This document shows positions 23,817-34,434 of a DNA stretch of 64,000 nucleotides, piece by piece (the first letter of the stretch is position 1; each line of letters opens with the position of its first letter). The notes beneath the pieces were generated by a model that made no database searches, was not told where the DNA came from, and saw only the letters and a list, made by a program, of their open reading frames with translations. The translations under genes and the position numbers were made by a program. Source of the stretch: Brienomyrus brachyistius (taxonomy: Eukaryota > Chordata > Actinopteri > Osteoglossiformes > Mormyridae); the NCBI RefSeq assembly GCF_023856365.1, contig NC_064549.1, forward strand, positions 5,721,608-5,785,607. The letters are read 5' to 3'.

Positions 23817-24025
23817 TGTGACCTTGTGTGTGTGTGTATTTGTGCCTTGCAATGCACCGGCCCCCCTGTCTAGGGTGGACCCCAGGCCTGTGCTGCCAGG
23901 GATAAACTCCAAGCCCCCTGTGACCCCCGACCAGAATTACTAGATAGAAGACGGACAGACAGAAATTGCCGGTAATGTGTGAGTGCACCCTGTGATGGAC
24001 TGGCATCCCAAACCCATGCCTTGTT
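23817..24025. mobile_element. SINE-tail-like repeat, two partial copies
   Basis: A short GT tract leads into TGTGCCTTGCAATGCACCGG, CCCCCCTGTC, GGATAAACTCCAAGCCCCCT and GTGACCCCCGACC, then AGAAGACGGACAGAC. This is a degraded version of a ubiquitous fish repeat tail. A second partial copy follows at about 23973-24020 (CACCCTGTGATGGACTGGCA). Confidence 0.65.
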
Positions 24026-24785
24026 CCATGCGTAACAGATAAGCAGCTGAAAGATAGGCAGTATAATCGAAGTTTTCCTGCTGTGATTCCCTAATGGCAG
24101 TAAAAGCCGTCAAAAAGACGGGCAGATGCAAGGCCTCAGATGGACTTTAGTTCTAAGGTGATGTTGGTATCTACCCCTTCAACGAGCCTCTCTTGAGTAA
24201 TGGAGGCTAGGAGTGGTTCATATGTGCTCTGCAGGTAATTACAGAGAAGTCAGTGTAGGCATCACCTCCCAGTTCTGAGCCCCATTCACTTTAACTCTTT
24301 TACTTTTCTCTCATTCCATTCCACAAATTGCTTAAATGTTTTGACATGAAATGTCACACGAGCATTTAATACCGAGAGACGAGGGCGTCTTTGCACCATC
24401 CTGCTCCGTCACCGGCAATTAGACATGCAATTAAATTCCAATTACATTTTCAATTACATCGTCTGGCTCTATTGTCAGAAATAAGAAGTGTCACGAAATG
24501 CATAAAAGCAAAAAGAAATGAAGAAGGAGAAATTAGCAGAAATGTGGGCTTTGAGGCGCGCTGGCGCTGTTAGTGGAGCCCGATGGATCGCTCTTTCTGA
24601 ATGAATGTTTGATGAGTGTGTTTGGTGTGCAGCAGCACTCCGTGTCTCTTCAAACTGTGCCAACACCAAGAATGTCTGCAGCCTCACCGGCACCGGGCCT
24701 GTCTGCGAAATGCTCACGTTGTCCATAAACGCAGCCTGCCGCTCACCAAGCCCCACTGATTAAGGCAGATCCATTTGCCTAAGGT
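24026..24785. other. Non-coding stretch, no gene seen
   Basis: Contains one candidate regulatory cluster (24395-24560) and otherwise unremarkable unique DNA. Open frames are under 95 codons and lie on both strands. Confidence 0.5.
24395..24560. promoter_or_regulatory. Candidate conserved non-coding element
   Basis: Series of homeodomain-type cores: GGCAATTAGACATGCAATTA, AATTCCAATTACATTTTCAA, TTACATCG, then a purine-rich AAAGAAATGAAGAAGGAGAA segment. Four AATTA or AATTAC cores in 60 bp are notable. Conservation is untested. Confidence 0.3.
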
Positions 24786-24952
24786 TGTTTCTCTACCTAG
24801 TCCACGGAGACCCGCAGGCAGTTGACATTTTTGCTCCCTCCCAACTCCCAGCCAGTCAGGAATACAGAATACCTGGTGCAGGTGTTTTGTGAGCTGAGAG
24901 GGAGCAAAAATGTGGACTGGCTGGGGGCCCCTGAGGACTGGGCTGGAAAACA
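24786..24952. mobile_element. Fold-back MITE, copy 1 (family A)
   Basis: Left arm 24786-24850 and right arm 24890-24952 are inverted repeats: CATTTTTGCTCCCTCCCA on the left pairs with GAGAGGGAGCAAAAATGTGG on the right. The arms extend outward to a CTAGTCC / GGACTGG pair. Similar elements lie near 38880 and 49602. No transposase. Confidence 0.78.
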
Positions 24953-25624
24953 CTGATCTCGGGGGATTGTGGGGCACAGACCGGTCAGGCATGTGAAAGC
25001 AGGGAGTCACGACTTGGGATCGGAAGAGCTGTGGAATCTCAAATCGGGGAAACACACATAGGTCTCTGGGCGGAACTCACAGATGGCCCCTTCGTTTCCG
25101 TGTCTACAGTTACCATGTCAACAGCACTCATGCTTAAGGGCTGGATAATCTTTTCCAGTATTTACGTGCTCATTAAAATTCAGCAGAGCTCATTCAAAAG
25201 CAGAATACTCCCTTTTAATGCTGCAGAGAATGGGCTAAATAATGCAGGAGCCTTTTAAAGCAGAGTAAATTCGTCTCATATTAAAGTAAACAGGGTGAAA
25301 TTAAGAAGCTCGTCATGCTGTACATCAGGATGGGCAACTTAAATGGGGGCTATGGGGAGGAAAGGCGTGTCACACTTTGGGGGCTGCATTCTTATCAAAT
25401 ACGAATGATCCTCCTTTGCTGTGGTCTGAGGCCTCAAACATCGAGAGTGACGCAGGAAATGAGAGATCACAGAGCAGGGGGTCCAGACGCCATGGGACGA
25501 TGGAATAGGGGAGGAGCTAAAGCATGTCTGCCGAAGCCAATGGGAAGGCTCACGCGCTGGTGGGGGAGGGAGGGGAGGGCGTATGCAGGAGCTGGCCACA
25601 GCCATGGCAGAAGATTGAAAGCTA

Positions 25625-25745
25625 CAGCTCATTTTTTACATCCTCAGACATATTGAGCTTAATAGGCAATTATTCCATTTGCCAATTAACCTTGTGGGCA
25701 GCCCTCATTGGCTCACGCGCCGTGATTAAGCCTGCCGATTTGCCT
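25625..25745. promoter_or_regulatory. Candidate conserved non-coding element
   Basis: Holds GAGCTTAATAGGCAATTATT, TTTGCCAATTAACC, a CCAAT-type CTCATTGGCTC and GTGATTAAGCC within about 100 bp. It is repeat-free. Motif clustering is the only support. Confidence 0.28.
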
Positions 25746-26253
25746 TCACCCATCACTGGCTGTCTCTGCATTAAAACTGACAGACCAGCCAAGGGTGTCA
25801 GAGCAGGGGGTACCTGGGGGACATGATTCATTCACAGGTTTGCCCCGAATATGTAAATGATCTGATTGAGTTATAAAAAGCAAAAAAAAATAAAAAATGG
25901 ATGCCACTCCTGCTTCTCGGTGTCACATGTATGTTTGGGCTGAGAGAGTCCAAAAGCAGGGAGAGGCTGAAGTAATCAAAGGCCGTGAAGCATATTGAGA
26001 GCAGGTGCGGATCCTGAGCCGTTTAGGTAATTAACAGGCAGCCGTGTGCAGAGTGCTGCTTAAAATTCCGGGTGTGGGCTGCTTGGTGTTCTTCTGAAAA
26101 AGCTGAGCTGGATCTTTGGGAGTGGGGGGGACTGTATTTGTGAGGAGTGAGGTCTGTGTCAGAGGATTTGTTAGGGAACAAGATCTGGGTGACTGAGAGG
26201 AATGATGGTCGAGGAAGAAGATGATCTGAGTGAATGAGAGAGGAGTGATTTTC

Positions 26254-26277
26254 ATTTATTTATTTATTTATTTATTT
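26254..26277. repeat. (ATTT)n microsatellite
   Basis: Six perfect tandem ATTT units. Confidence 0.95.
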
Positions 26278-26948
26278 GGGCATTTTTGGTTTGAGCTCCA
26301 GCAAGGTGCTTTCAGACTCTCCTGCTCACGCAAGAAATCTTATGGCAAATCTGCATTATTCCATTACAAACCCAAAATTATAACATCAAACGCACTGGGT
26401 AGTTTGCAAACCCGAGACTGCTTACAAGGTAATAAGACTGTTACACGGATATGCGTTTGGCTGTCTGTGCGGCCTTGTCTCAAACTAAAAACCTCACGCC
26501 AGCCAGCTGACCAAAGTTAGCAGCCCTGGTGCAGTGATGGATAGCTCAGCCTGCTCACTGATGGCTGAAATGTTGGCCTGGCAGTCTATATGGATATAAG
26601 AGCAGCCAGATGAGGGTGTGTACAGCTGACCGTTATCTAGTCAGGTGCCCGGAAATCCCAGGGCAGAGCAGGCACTCTCAAGCAGCTCGCCTCAAATGTC
26701 AAGGGCTCGATGCCCTTTATTGCACTTTGTGTGCTTCTTTTAGTGTCTTGCGGTTGCGCAAACACCCCTCAGGGAGCTGTTCTCCAGTTTTACTGTCACC
26801 CTTTTGCTCGCAGTTATAAAACACAGGTTTATATGCACCTGATTTGTGTAAAATCCTAGTATATGTCATGAACGTTAGTGACCTGTCACGCATTGTCTGC
26901 ACGGGCTGATGCATGATGCATAAACTGGTTTACCCTCCTTTTCCTATA

Positions 26949-27266
26949 TGTCGTGACTCCGCCCACATGCTATCCTGCCTACTCCTACAAAACCGTGTGT
27001 TTACTTTTGTTTAAAGTGTCGTTTTCTTTATCTTCCCCGGCATCAGATACCGATGTGATTATTATTTAATGTTTGTTAATGTGTTGTCTCTTAGACTTGT
27101 GTCTCCTCTTCAGTCTGGAGCTAGGCAACCATGTACGGTATTCCACTGTGGTTTAGTTGTGTATGACGAATAAAAGTTGAAACGCCAACTGTTCTTTGCC
27201 CCTCGCTGTTCCACTTAACGGCGTGTGTGAAAAACCGTCTGTCGTAGCTGGGGCTGTAAAGGCACA
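26949..27266 (+). mobile_element. Possible solo LTR
   Basis: The segment begins TGTCGTGACTCCGCCC, a start typical of fish LTRs, has an AATAAA-containing GACGAATAAAAGTTG at about 27168, and could end at CA in GGCACA (27266). The 5 bases before it (CTATA) and after it (CCATA) match at four of five. No second LTR or interior was found, and the right boundary is uncertain. Confidence 0.38.
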
Positions 27267-28424
27267 CCATAGAAATGCGCCTGTGTCATGAGAGTGTGAT
27301 GCAGTGCTTCAACTCCATGTGTCAGTGTGGTTGGCACCCAATGGCGCGACACGGTGGCCCCCTGGCAAGTCTCAACCAGCCTTCAGCTCGATCAAATTAC
27401 CTTCTGACCTCAGAATCCACGACACTCCTCTGTTCTGAGCATAACGCAGGTCTGCTGGAAATCCAAAAAGCCATTTACTTTTCAAAGGATATATTTTGTT
27501 CTGGCAACACAGCAGGGAGCTGTAATTAAACTTAATACGGAGATTTAAAGCAGAAGAATGAATCTAATCTAATCAGGCACTGGGCACTGATCAGTCATTT
27601 TGTCTGGACTCGCTAAAAAGGTCTCAAGGAACTGAACTGAAAAGATGCTGCTTCCCGCGAGGGCGAGCAGCTGCGTCCGCTTACGAGGTGACATGGCGAA
27701 GCCCCGCTTTCCGTCCGGCCGGGTAAACTCATTATATCAAACCGTCAGTTTGATAAAAAGAGATTTGTCAAATTCAATTTAACAATGGAGGCAGACAAGC
27801 GTGTAGCCGATGCATGTAACTGATAGCATCATGATATTGCCATGCGATAAGCTGATGAGAAATCGTAAGGCCGAGTGACACGAACAGAGAGGAAAGCATG
27901 GAGGAGATACGCTAAACTAAACATGATAATCCTGTAAACATTTGATTGCGTTTCAAGATGGGTGTTTCCTTATAATTTAAATCCACTTCCTGGTCTCTGC
28001 GGCCCCACCTTGATCAAATTAATGCTGATGATTGTACTGTAAAGGAGGGTCGTATCAGGGATTTCTCATGCAGAAGTAGGAAGTTCAGTTTACATGTACA
28101 ATATACTAAGTTTATCTTGAGTGTGGACAGTGTCCCCTGAGGGTGGCATTAATCTTATACAGACAAAGCAGTGAAACTAATCAAAAGTTTTAACTGTTTC
28201 TAACAGCACCAGCAATCCAAGTTGGTTGTTTCTGTTGGCTGCCATTCTTTTCCAGACTTGGAAGCCTGTGTTCACTACAGCTCAACATACTGGTGTAATC
28301 CCTCACTAACGGTCCAACAAACTCGCCCACCTGAGACCTGATTCACAGCCATTACATTATATACTGGTACCTAAACCATCACACCACCTGTTGCCCAGAG
28401 AGGGCATTCTTAAAATCTATAAAA
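27267..28424. other. Non-coding stretch, no gene seen
   Basis: Unique-looking, AT-rich from 27760 on. The 84-codon plus frame at 27275-27529 shows no domain. Nothing structural was found. Confidence 0.5.
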
Positions 28425-28620
28425 CAAAGGTGTCAGACTCCAATCCTGGGGGGTCGGAGCCCTGTGTAGCTTAGTTCTTTCCCTGTTCCCCCACAAATGA
28501 TTCAGCTCAAGAGCCATGTAGTAATTAACACCAGGACCTGAATCAGGTGTGTTATGTGAAGGGAATCCAAAAAATGTGCAGGGCTCCAGCCCCCAAGGAT
28601 TGGATTTTGAGACCCCTGCC
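28425..28620. mobile_element. Fold-back MITE (family B)
   Basis: Imperfect inverted arms: left GTGTCAGACTCCAATCCTGG followed by a GGAGCCCTG segment; right CAGGGCTCCAGCCCCCAAGG followed by ATTGGATTTTGAGACCCCTG. The centre has AACACCAGGACCTGAATCAG. This resembles a common non-autonomous fish element; it is distinct from family A. Confidence 0.72.
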
Positions 28621-31600
28621 GTAAAAGATTCTTCATAAATTTATCAATGCCTTGCATAAGAGAAGAATTTTATCATTGTGATATAGAGTGTGAATATCAT
28701 CAACGGGGATTATTTATCACCCAAGGCAACATGTATGAACTCAAGAGTTTCGCTCACACTTATCTGTCCAAATGCCAGAGATTTTAATCCAGACCCAGAG
28801 TGCTACTCGGAAACGCAGCCCGAGATGCGAAGAGGGCGGAGCTCGTAGGCAGCTCGCATCAGTCCGCGGGCATCAGTGGAAAATACAATAGTGCATGTTT
28901 AATGAAGCTATATAACCCAAATAAATCTGACACTCTTTGTTGTGCCTCTAAACGTATATGGACCTGATTAAGCTTGTAGTATGTATCTCATGGTCCTCTA
29001 ACTGGAAATGTCATTGAAGGATGGATGGATGGATGATTTGTCCCTGTATGTAACATTGAGGAGTAGCATGACAGCAGTAATGCCACAAAACTGTACCCCA
29101 GTTTTTAAATCAATCATCTCAAATGGACTTTTATTACAAATAGATGTCTCTTCCAGGTATTGAGCGTTGGCCAGTCTGTTGATTATCTTCTCCCCCATTG
29201 TCCCCCCCTCCAGGCTAGTGCCCCCCTTTGGCCATGCGTGTGTACGTGCCCCCACTCTCCTCCTCACTTGTCGCCTGCCTCTAGGTATTTCAGAGGCATG
29301 GTTGGGCAGGGGCACATTTTTAAAACGCATTGTGGTTTTCTTCCTCTCCTTTCGGCTGGACTGTGTCTGCAATCAGCATCACACAGCACTACACAGTCAC
29401 ACATCGTCACGCTGTCAAGGAACAAATCTAAAGCTTAAACTGCCCCTTGTATTACCCTGGTTCTAACACCTCTCACAATATACAGACTCACTTTTCCATT
29501 TGCACTCAATATGTCTTTACATAATGCTCTGAACTCTCACATTACAGTCTTTCCTGTCTCGTACCTTCATGGTACAATAAATTACCTGTCTTACCATTTT
29601 AAACTAACAGTGAACCATTTCCAAAAATGCTTTAAGCAAACCAGTGCTAATCTTCACATCCTGTAGCTTTTGCCGGCTGCACTTTCCTCTGGGCATTGTG
29701 TGGGATACAGGCCTCTCTCGGGACGTAAACAGAGTGTCCTATTTGACCCCCCTAGGCCCTAACATACAGATCCTAAGACCTGGATTTCAGCTTCACGCCA
29801 CAATGGCGTTAATGTGCTTTATGGACCTGAGGTATTATTTCGTTTATAATATCCCAGGATCCCGGAAGAATTATTCCAGTGCATGAAATTGCTTACTTCA
29901 GGGACATCGTTTAGTTTTACAGCAAGTGAAGTAAAATGGAGTTCTGGATAAACTGAATTCCTATAGCGTATGTGTGTCACTATGCAAAATGTCCTCTGTG
30001 GAAAAACTTGCTGGGTGATTCCCGCGCTGAGGGTGGGAGGGTGCTGAACTTACCCCTGGTTCAATATCACCGAAACAACACGTTTGTGGTTTGAGTAAAA
30101 CCTAGGGTAACCGCTGGGGCCAAAGTAATTTGTGTTGTATTACGGTTACATGCTTGGTCCTTGATTCCAGAATGGCAGGGCAATTTTAGCAAGTCACCAG
30201 AGCTGCTCCTTGTGTCCGTGTTGGGCCCTCACCTTGACACGGCCATTAAGAAGCATTACAGCGTAATGACTCTGGTTTAAAAGCTTGCCCTGCCTCCTCT
30301 GTCTCTGACGGCCAAATGAAAAGCTCCTTCTTAACTGCTTCTCCTACAAAGAGGAAGAGAAGCTGAGTGGACATCTGATAAGAGGTTTGGGGGGGGGGGG
30401 GATATCGATGCTATCGGCCCAGTCTCGAGGGCAGCAAAATTGAAGGGTGTGCAAGATCTACATGCAAACTCGTGCCAGCCAGTGCAGACTCCTCCAAAGC
30501 AAACCCCATATCGCACCTCTAGGTCCTGCGATCAATGAGTTAATCGATAACACCATTACATACCCTCAACGCATTATAACCAGAATCAAAAAATTACTCC
30601 TGCTAAAATGCTGCTCATTAAACCATGTCTGAGGGATTAAGCCAAGCCCGCGGTCATTCCCGAAGCCTGGAGGTCTGCTGTTGGAGTACTGCTCAGATTA
30701 GACCAACATCACAGAAGCAGAGAATCCATATTTTCAGTTTGTAATTTGAGTTCCCTACTGGTTTACACACTGCTGTCTTTCACATAACCTTTCTGTCCAA
30801 TGATGCACAGGTCTGACCTGCATAAAAGTGAGCTGGAAACTAGGTGTACCCCAAGGCTCAGTCCTTGGATCCCATAGTCCTATCTGCTTGGCCTACCCAT
30901 GACTGAGGCTAGAGACACATCTCCATGCTGGCTGTGGTCTCTTCCTTGAGTTCCCCAAGCCCTAAGAGGAAACTCTCAGAGAGCAGACACAGAGAAAATG
31001 TAAAATAATGAATGTACCCATATCCCATGGGTATGGGGGTGTCCGGCATAGAGGGGAAACTCAGCGTTCATAATTACTGCGGAAAATGTGGGTATAATAC
31101 AATAATTAGTCATGCTCGCTAAATTATCTGAGTCCGGTTCTTAAACATGATCGCTTTTCAGTGTTCCATAAAGAAAAAATGATAGTAATTACAAAGTAAA
31201 AGCCCATGTCCCTCTAACTGGTATTAAATAAGAAATGAATCAGTTAACCTTAACATTTTTGTGAGAGTATTGTCTGTGTATGAGCAATCGCTGAATATAA
31301 TGTAAACTTTAATCATTTGTTCTTTGGTTTTCACTGTATGTTTAGGTCAGTTGTATGAACTAGAAAATAAACTTTATCTGATTCTTATACCGACAGCACT
31401 GCAAGTGATGTCACACATAGCAGCTGGATGAAGAGATGTCGCGCTTGGAGCGATTTATGTGTGGCGTGTTTGCAAAGGTGATTCCGATTGGCTGGCACGG
31501 GATACCATGTGACAGAGAATCAGTAATTCCTAAAGAAAAGTGGGAGCTACAAAGAAGTGGATTTGAAGAATCCGTACAAATTCGTATTTGTACTGTAGGA

Positions 31601-31685
31601 ATGTCAACTAAATTCCTGGCTCCTGGAGTGCCACTAATGATTTTGGGCCCCATGAAAGCATATAATACTGATTACAACTAACCCA
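28621..31685. other. Non-coding stretch, no gene seen
   Basis: About 3 kb with a short (ATGG)n tract near 29019 and a 13-bp G run at 30389-30401. Open frames reach 124 codons (28998-29372 minus) but overlap plus-strand frames of similar size and have no recognisable domain. Confidence 0.5.
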
Positions 31686-31703
31686 CCCCCCCCCCCCCAC
31701 CCC

Positions 31704-31750
<47 letters not shown>
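31686..31750. repeat. Poly-C plus (CA)n microsatellite
   Basis: A 13-bp C run (31686-31698) is followed by ACCCCAA and a CA tract to 31750. The two simple tracts are almost adjacent. Confidence 0.95.
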
Positions 31751-31752
<2 letters not shown>

Positions 31753-33916
31753 TCCAGCGCCCACGCCTGGCCTAACCCATAACTTCTGGATTGCATTTCT
31801 AATAGCAGTTCAATTTTAGCAGTAATTTTTGGGGGAAAGTCCCCAGCACACGGGCTGGATAAGTGAGGAATGCAAGTGTGATGGGTTTGCTGCATTGGAG
31901 ATCCATTCAGGCTCGCCGGCTCTGTCCTCTTTGGCGACAGCCTGAATGCTTTCGTCCGTGGCCACTTGATTAAAACATTAACCGCCGAATATCTCCGCAC
32001 TGCAATCAGGAGGGAAATTGATTTCTTACAATCTCTGAAAGTAAATGGAACAAAAATGTAACTTTCATTTAAGGGCCAGCTGCAATTAATTAAAGCGACC
32101 TCGTCGTGTCTGACTTAATGAAATGCGGCTGAAGTTACCTATCCTCATATTTGAGACGTTTTCTGTAAATGTGCTCGCTGTTGAATATTAATGCCGGTTT
32201 GGAGTCACATGATTAATAGAGTGACGCGGGTGTGTGTAGCTCCAGTGTACAATAATAAATTATTCTGAATTGAGTGACCTTTCACTGAGAACAGCGGGGG
32301 GCATCATGGCTCAGATACTGGAATTTTTTGTCGTAATTACCATGTTTAAAAACCTGCTTTTTAATCCAAAATGGAAAAATAAATAGAAATTAATCAGACG
32401 TACATGAGCATATCCAAATGTACTTACATCACCATAATAACAGAAGCAAATATATTTTATGTCTTTATCTCCAAATTCAGACCGGGCACAGAGGAACAGT
32501 GAAATGTCACAGAATCATTTCTGTTCTTCCAATAGATATAAATTTTAATAGCGGCGTGCAGTAAGTAAATGTGAATCAGACGCAGACACAAAGGGGTGTA
32601 TTCAAGTGTGTAAAGGTCACATTGTTTTAGAGACACTGGTCAGTTTCCATCTGCCCACTGGACTGTGCCATAATGCATAAGTGACTTGGGCAATTTACTG
32701 GCCTGTCAGAAAGAGGAGACAGACAGGGACACTGACCGGTAACAGCCATGCCGTGGCCCTCCAGCCGACCTGATAGGTACGTCTGCGCACACGCTAGCCT
32801 GCATGCTAATGGCTAATACAATAACAGCTACTCCATTTTAGCGTGAAGCAGGCAAAGTGATTGCAAGTGATTACAAAAATGCATGTAACATGTTGGACTC
32901 TCAGTTGTTGAATAAAACGTTTGCGCTTTTTTTTTGTGTATCTCTTGGTCTTTGATTTTGTTCCAGCGAAAATTTTTGGAAAAAATAAGCTTTTATTAAA
33001 CAAAGCTACAGGTAGTAATTATTCAGCATAGTTGATGTCACTTATAGTGCAGACTGTTTATCTGTGTTCCTTGGAAGATCAATGTTCAATGTTAGCTCAC
33101 TGACCAGTTTTAGCAAAATTCTACCAATAACAATCATAAAACTGTGAATAATAATTCTGGTTAAATAACCAAAGCTCAGAAAAGAAGTAAGCTAAAAAAC
33201 CTGCCCTGAATGTGCATAAATAACATCCATATTAAGACCATCTGTCCCACTGAAACCTCAACACTCCATAAGAGTCTCTAGTGAATCTCAATCTTCATGG
33301 GCTTCTAGGGAATGGGCGGCAAAGTCAATGAGCTTTGTGTATGTGCATAGTAACAGAATTAAATTAATTTAGAAAAAATTGTCCCTTTTCATGCTGATTT
33401 AACTTTCAATGAATCAGAGCAACAAATGATAAGAATAATTTCATATCCTGATTCAGATGCATGTTTTCTTTTGTGAGGACAAGGCCGTACATGACAGCGT
33501 TAATGAGGGAGACGGAACCGGCTTTATCACGCCTTGTTTACCCGATAAGTCAAACACAGCTAACAGCCATTTGCACACACTGCATGATAAATGTTTGCTG
33601 AACCCGGTAAACGTGACAAGTCCGACTGCTGAGTCTGGGCTTTTTCGGATTCCTCTTCGAACCTGCTGAAATTGGGAACTGCTTCCCAATGTACACCCTC
33701 AGCCTGGCATGGCGGATACCATCGGCCCTACTGGCCCCGGCTGGTTCCGACCAGCTCTGCCTGGAGCTGACTGCTTCATCAGCAAATTCCTATCAGCTTC
33801 TCTTCCCCGAGGTTCTCAGAAGTCAAAAGCTATTTTGAAAAATCCTGCACTCTGCAGAATAAATCCTATCATCTCAGTGGGCTTGTTTTAGTCATTTGTT
33901 TTGTCTCAGGAAAATA
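31751..33916. other. Non-coding stretch, no gene seen
   Basis: Contains the candidate regulatory cluster at 31960-32300 and otherwise AT-rich unique DNA. The largest frame (130 codons, 31608-32000 minus) is inflated by translating the CA microsatellite. Confidence 0.5.
31960..32300. promoter_or_regulatory. Candidate conserved non-coding element (best of the set)
   Basis: About 340 bp without repeats, dense in developmental-type cores: GCTGCAATTAATTAAAGCGA, CTTAATGAAATGCGGC, GTTGAATATTAATGCCGG, ACATGATTAATAGAG and ACAATAATAAATTATTCTG. The length and regular spacing of the homeodomain-like cores make this the most enhancer-like piece in the window. It remains inference without alignment. Confidence 0.35.
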
Positions 33917-34434
33917 TACAGTAACAGTTAAAATCTGGACACACCAACTTACAGAAAGATTTGTTTGTACTACTCTCGACATTTTTGAAGAATTATAAAG
34001 ACATCAAAGCTATAAACTGACACATATGGAATTAAGCACTGGCTAAAAAAGTATGTGAAAAAAAACTAATTTAATCAGGGGGACGAAGCTCTCTGGGTTG
34101 GGACTCAGAAGGTTGCTGGGTCAAGTCCCTGGCTCGGCAGAGTGATCCCACCACTGGGCCCTAGAGCAAGGCCCTTAACTCCAGTGGCTGACCCTACTGT
34201 CTCCTCCATGCCAGTTTCATGAGGTGGCCTCCTGGGATGCTTTTCCAGCTGTCCTAAAGGAGGTCCCACATATATGCTGAGCAGTCACTGCCTGCTTTTC
34301 CTTCACTCTCTGGTCAGACTCCTCTCAAACCCATTTCTACAGTGTTTAGGTCAGGTGGCCAGGTCATGTGATGTGACACCATCGCTCTCCTTTGTAGGCA
34401 GCTCGGTGTGTCCAAACTTTTGACTGTTACCATA
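33917..34434. mobile_element. Internally deleted Tc1-like DNA transposon remnant
   Basis: Terminal inverted repeats: left GTAACAGTTAAAATCTGGAC at 33921-33940, right GTGTCCAAACTTTTGACTGT ending near 34430. Next to the left end, GACATCAAAGCTATAAACTG matches the sub-terminal region of common fish Tc1 elements as I recall them. The right part (GGTGGCCAGGTCATGTGATG) corresponds to an internal stretch of the same family. Most of the transposase region is missing, and a SINE interrupts the element. Confidence 0.75.
34075..34206 (+). mobile_element. tRNA-derived SINE nested in the Tc1-like remnant
   Basis: GGTTGGGACTCAGAAGGTTG, a B-box-like GGGTCAAGTCC at about 34118, then CCACTGGGCCCTAGAGCAAG and GCCCTTAACTCCAGTGGCTG. 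The GAGCAAGGCCCTTAAC segment is a hallmark of widespread fish SINEs. Tc1-like sequence resumes at about 34210. Boundaries are approximate by a few bases. Confidence 0.75.

Larger units (their letters stand above)
24953..26948. other. Non-coding stretch, no gene seen
   Basis: Includes an (ATTT)n tract at 26254-26277 and a candidate regulatory cluster near 25630. The 113-codon plus frame at 25315-25656 and 97-codon minus frame at 25339-25632 overlap on opposite strands. The start of that area (GGATGGGCAACTTAAAT at 25330) may be an eroded transposon end. Confidence 0.45.

Noticed and set aside
25322..25460. hAT-like transposon end (GGATGGGCAACTTAAAT)
   Set aside because: Only a short resemblance to a remembered element end, with no matching inverted end found; too weak to list as a feature.
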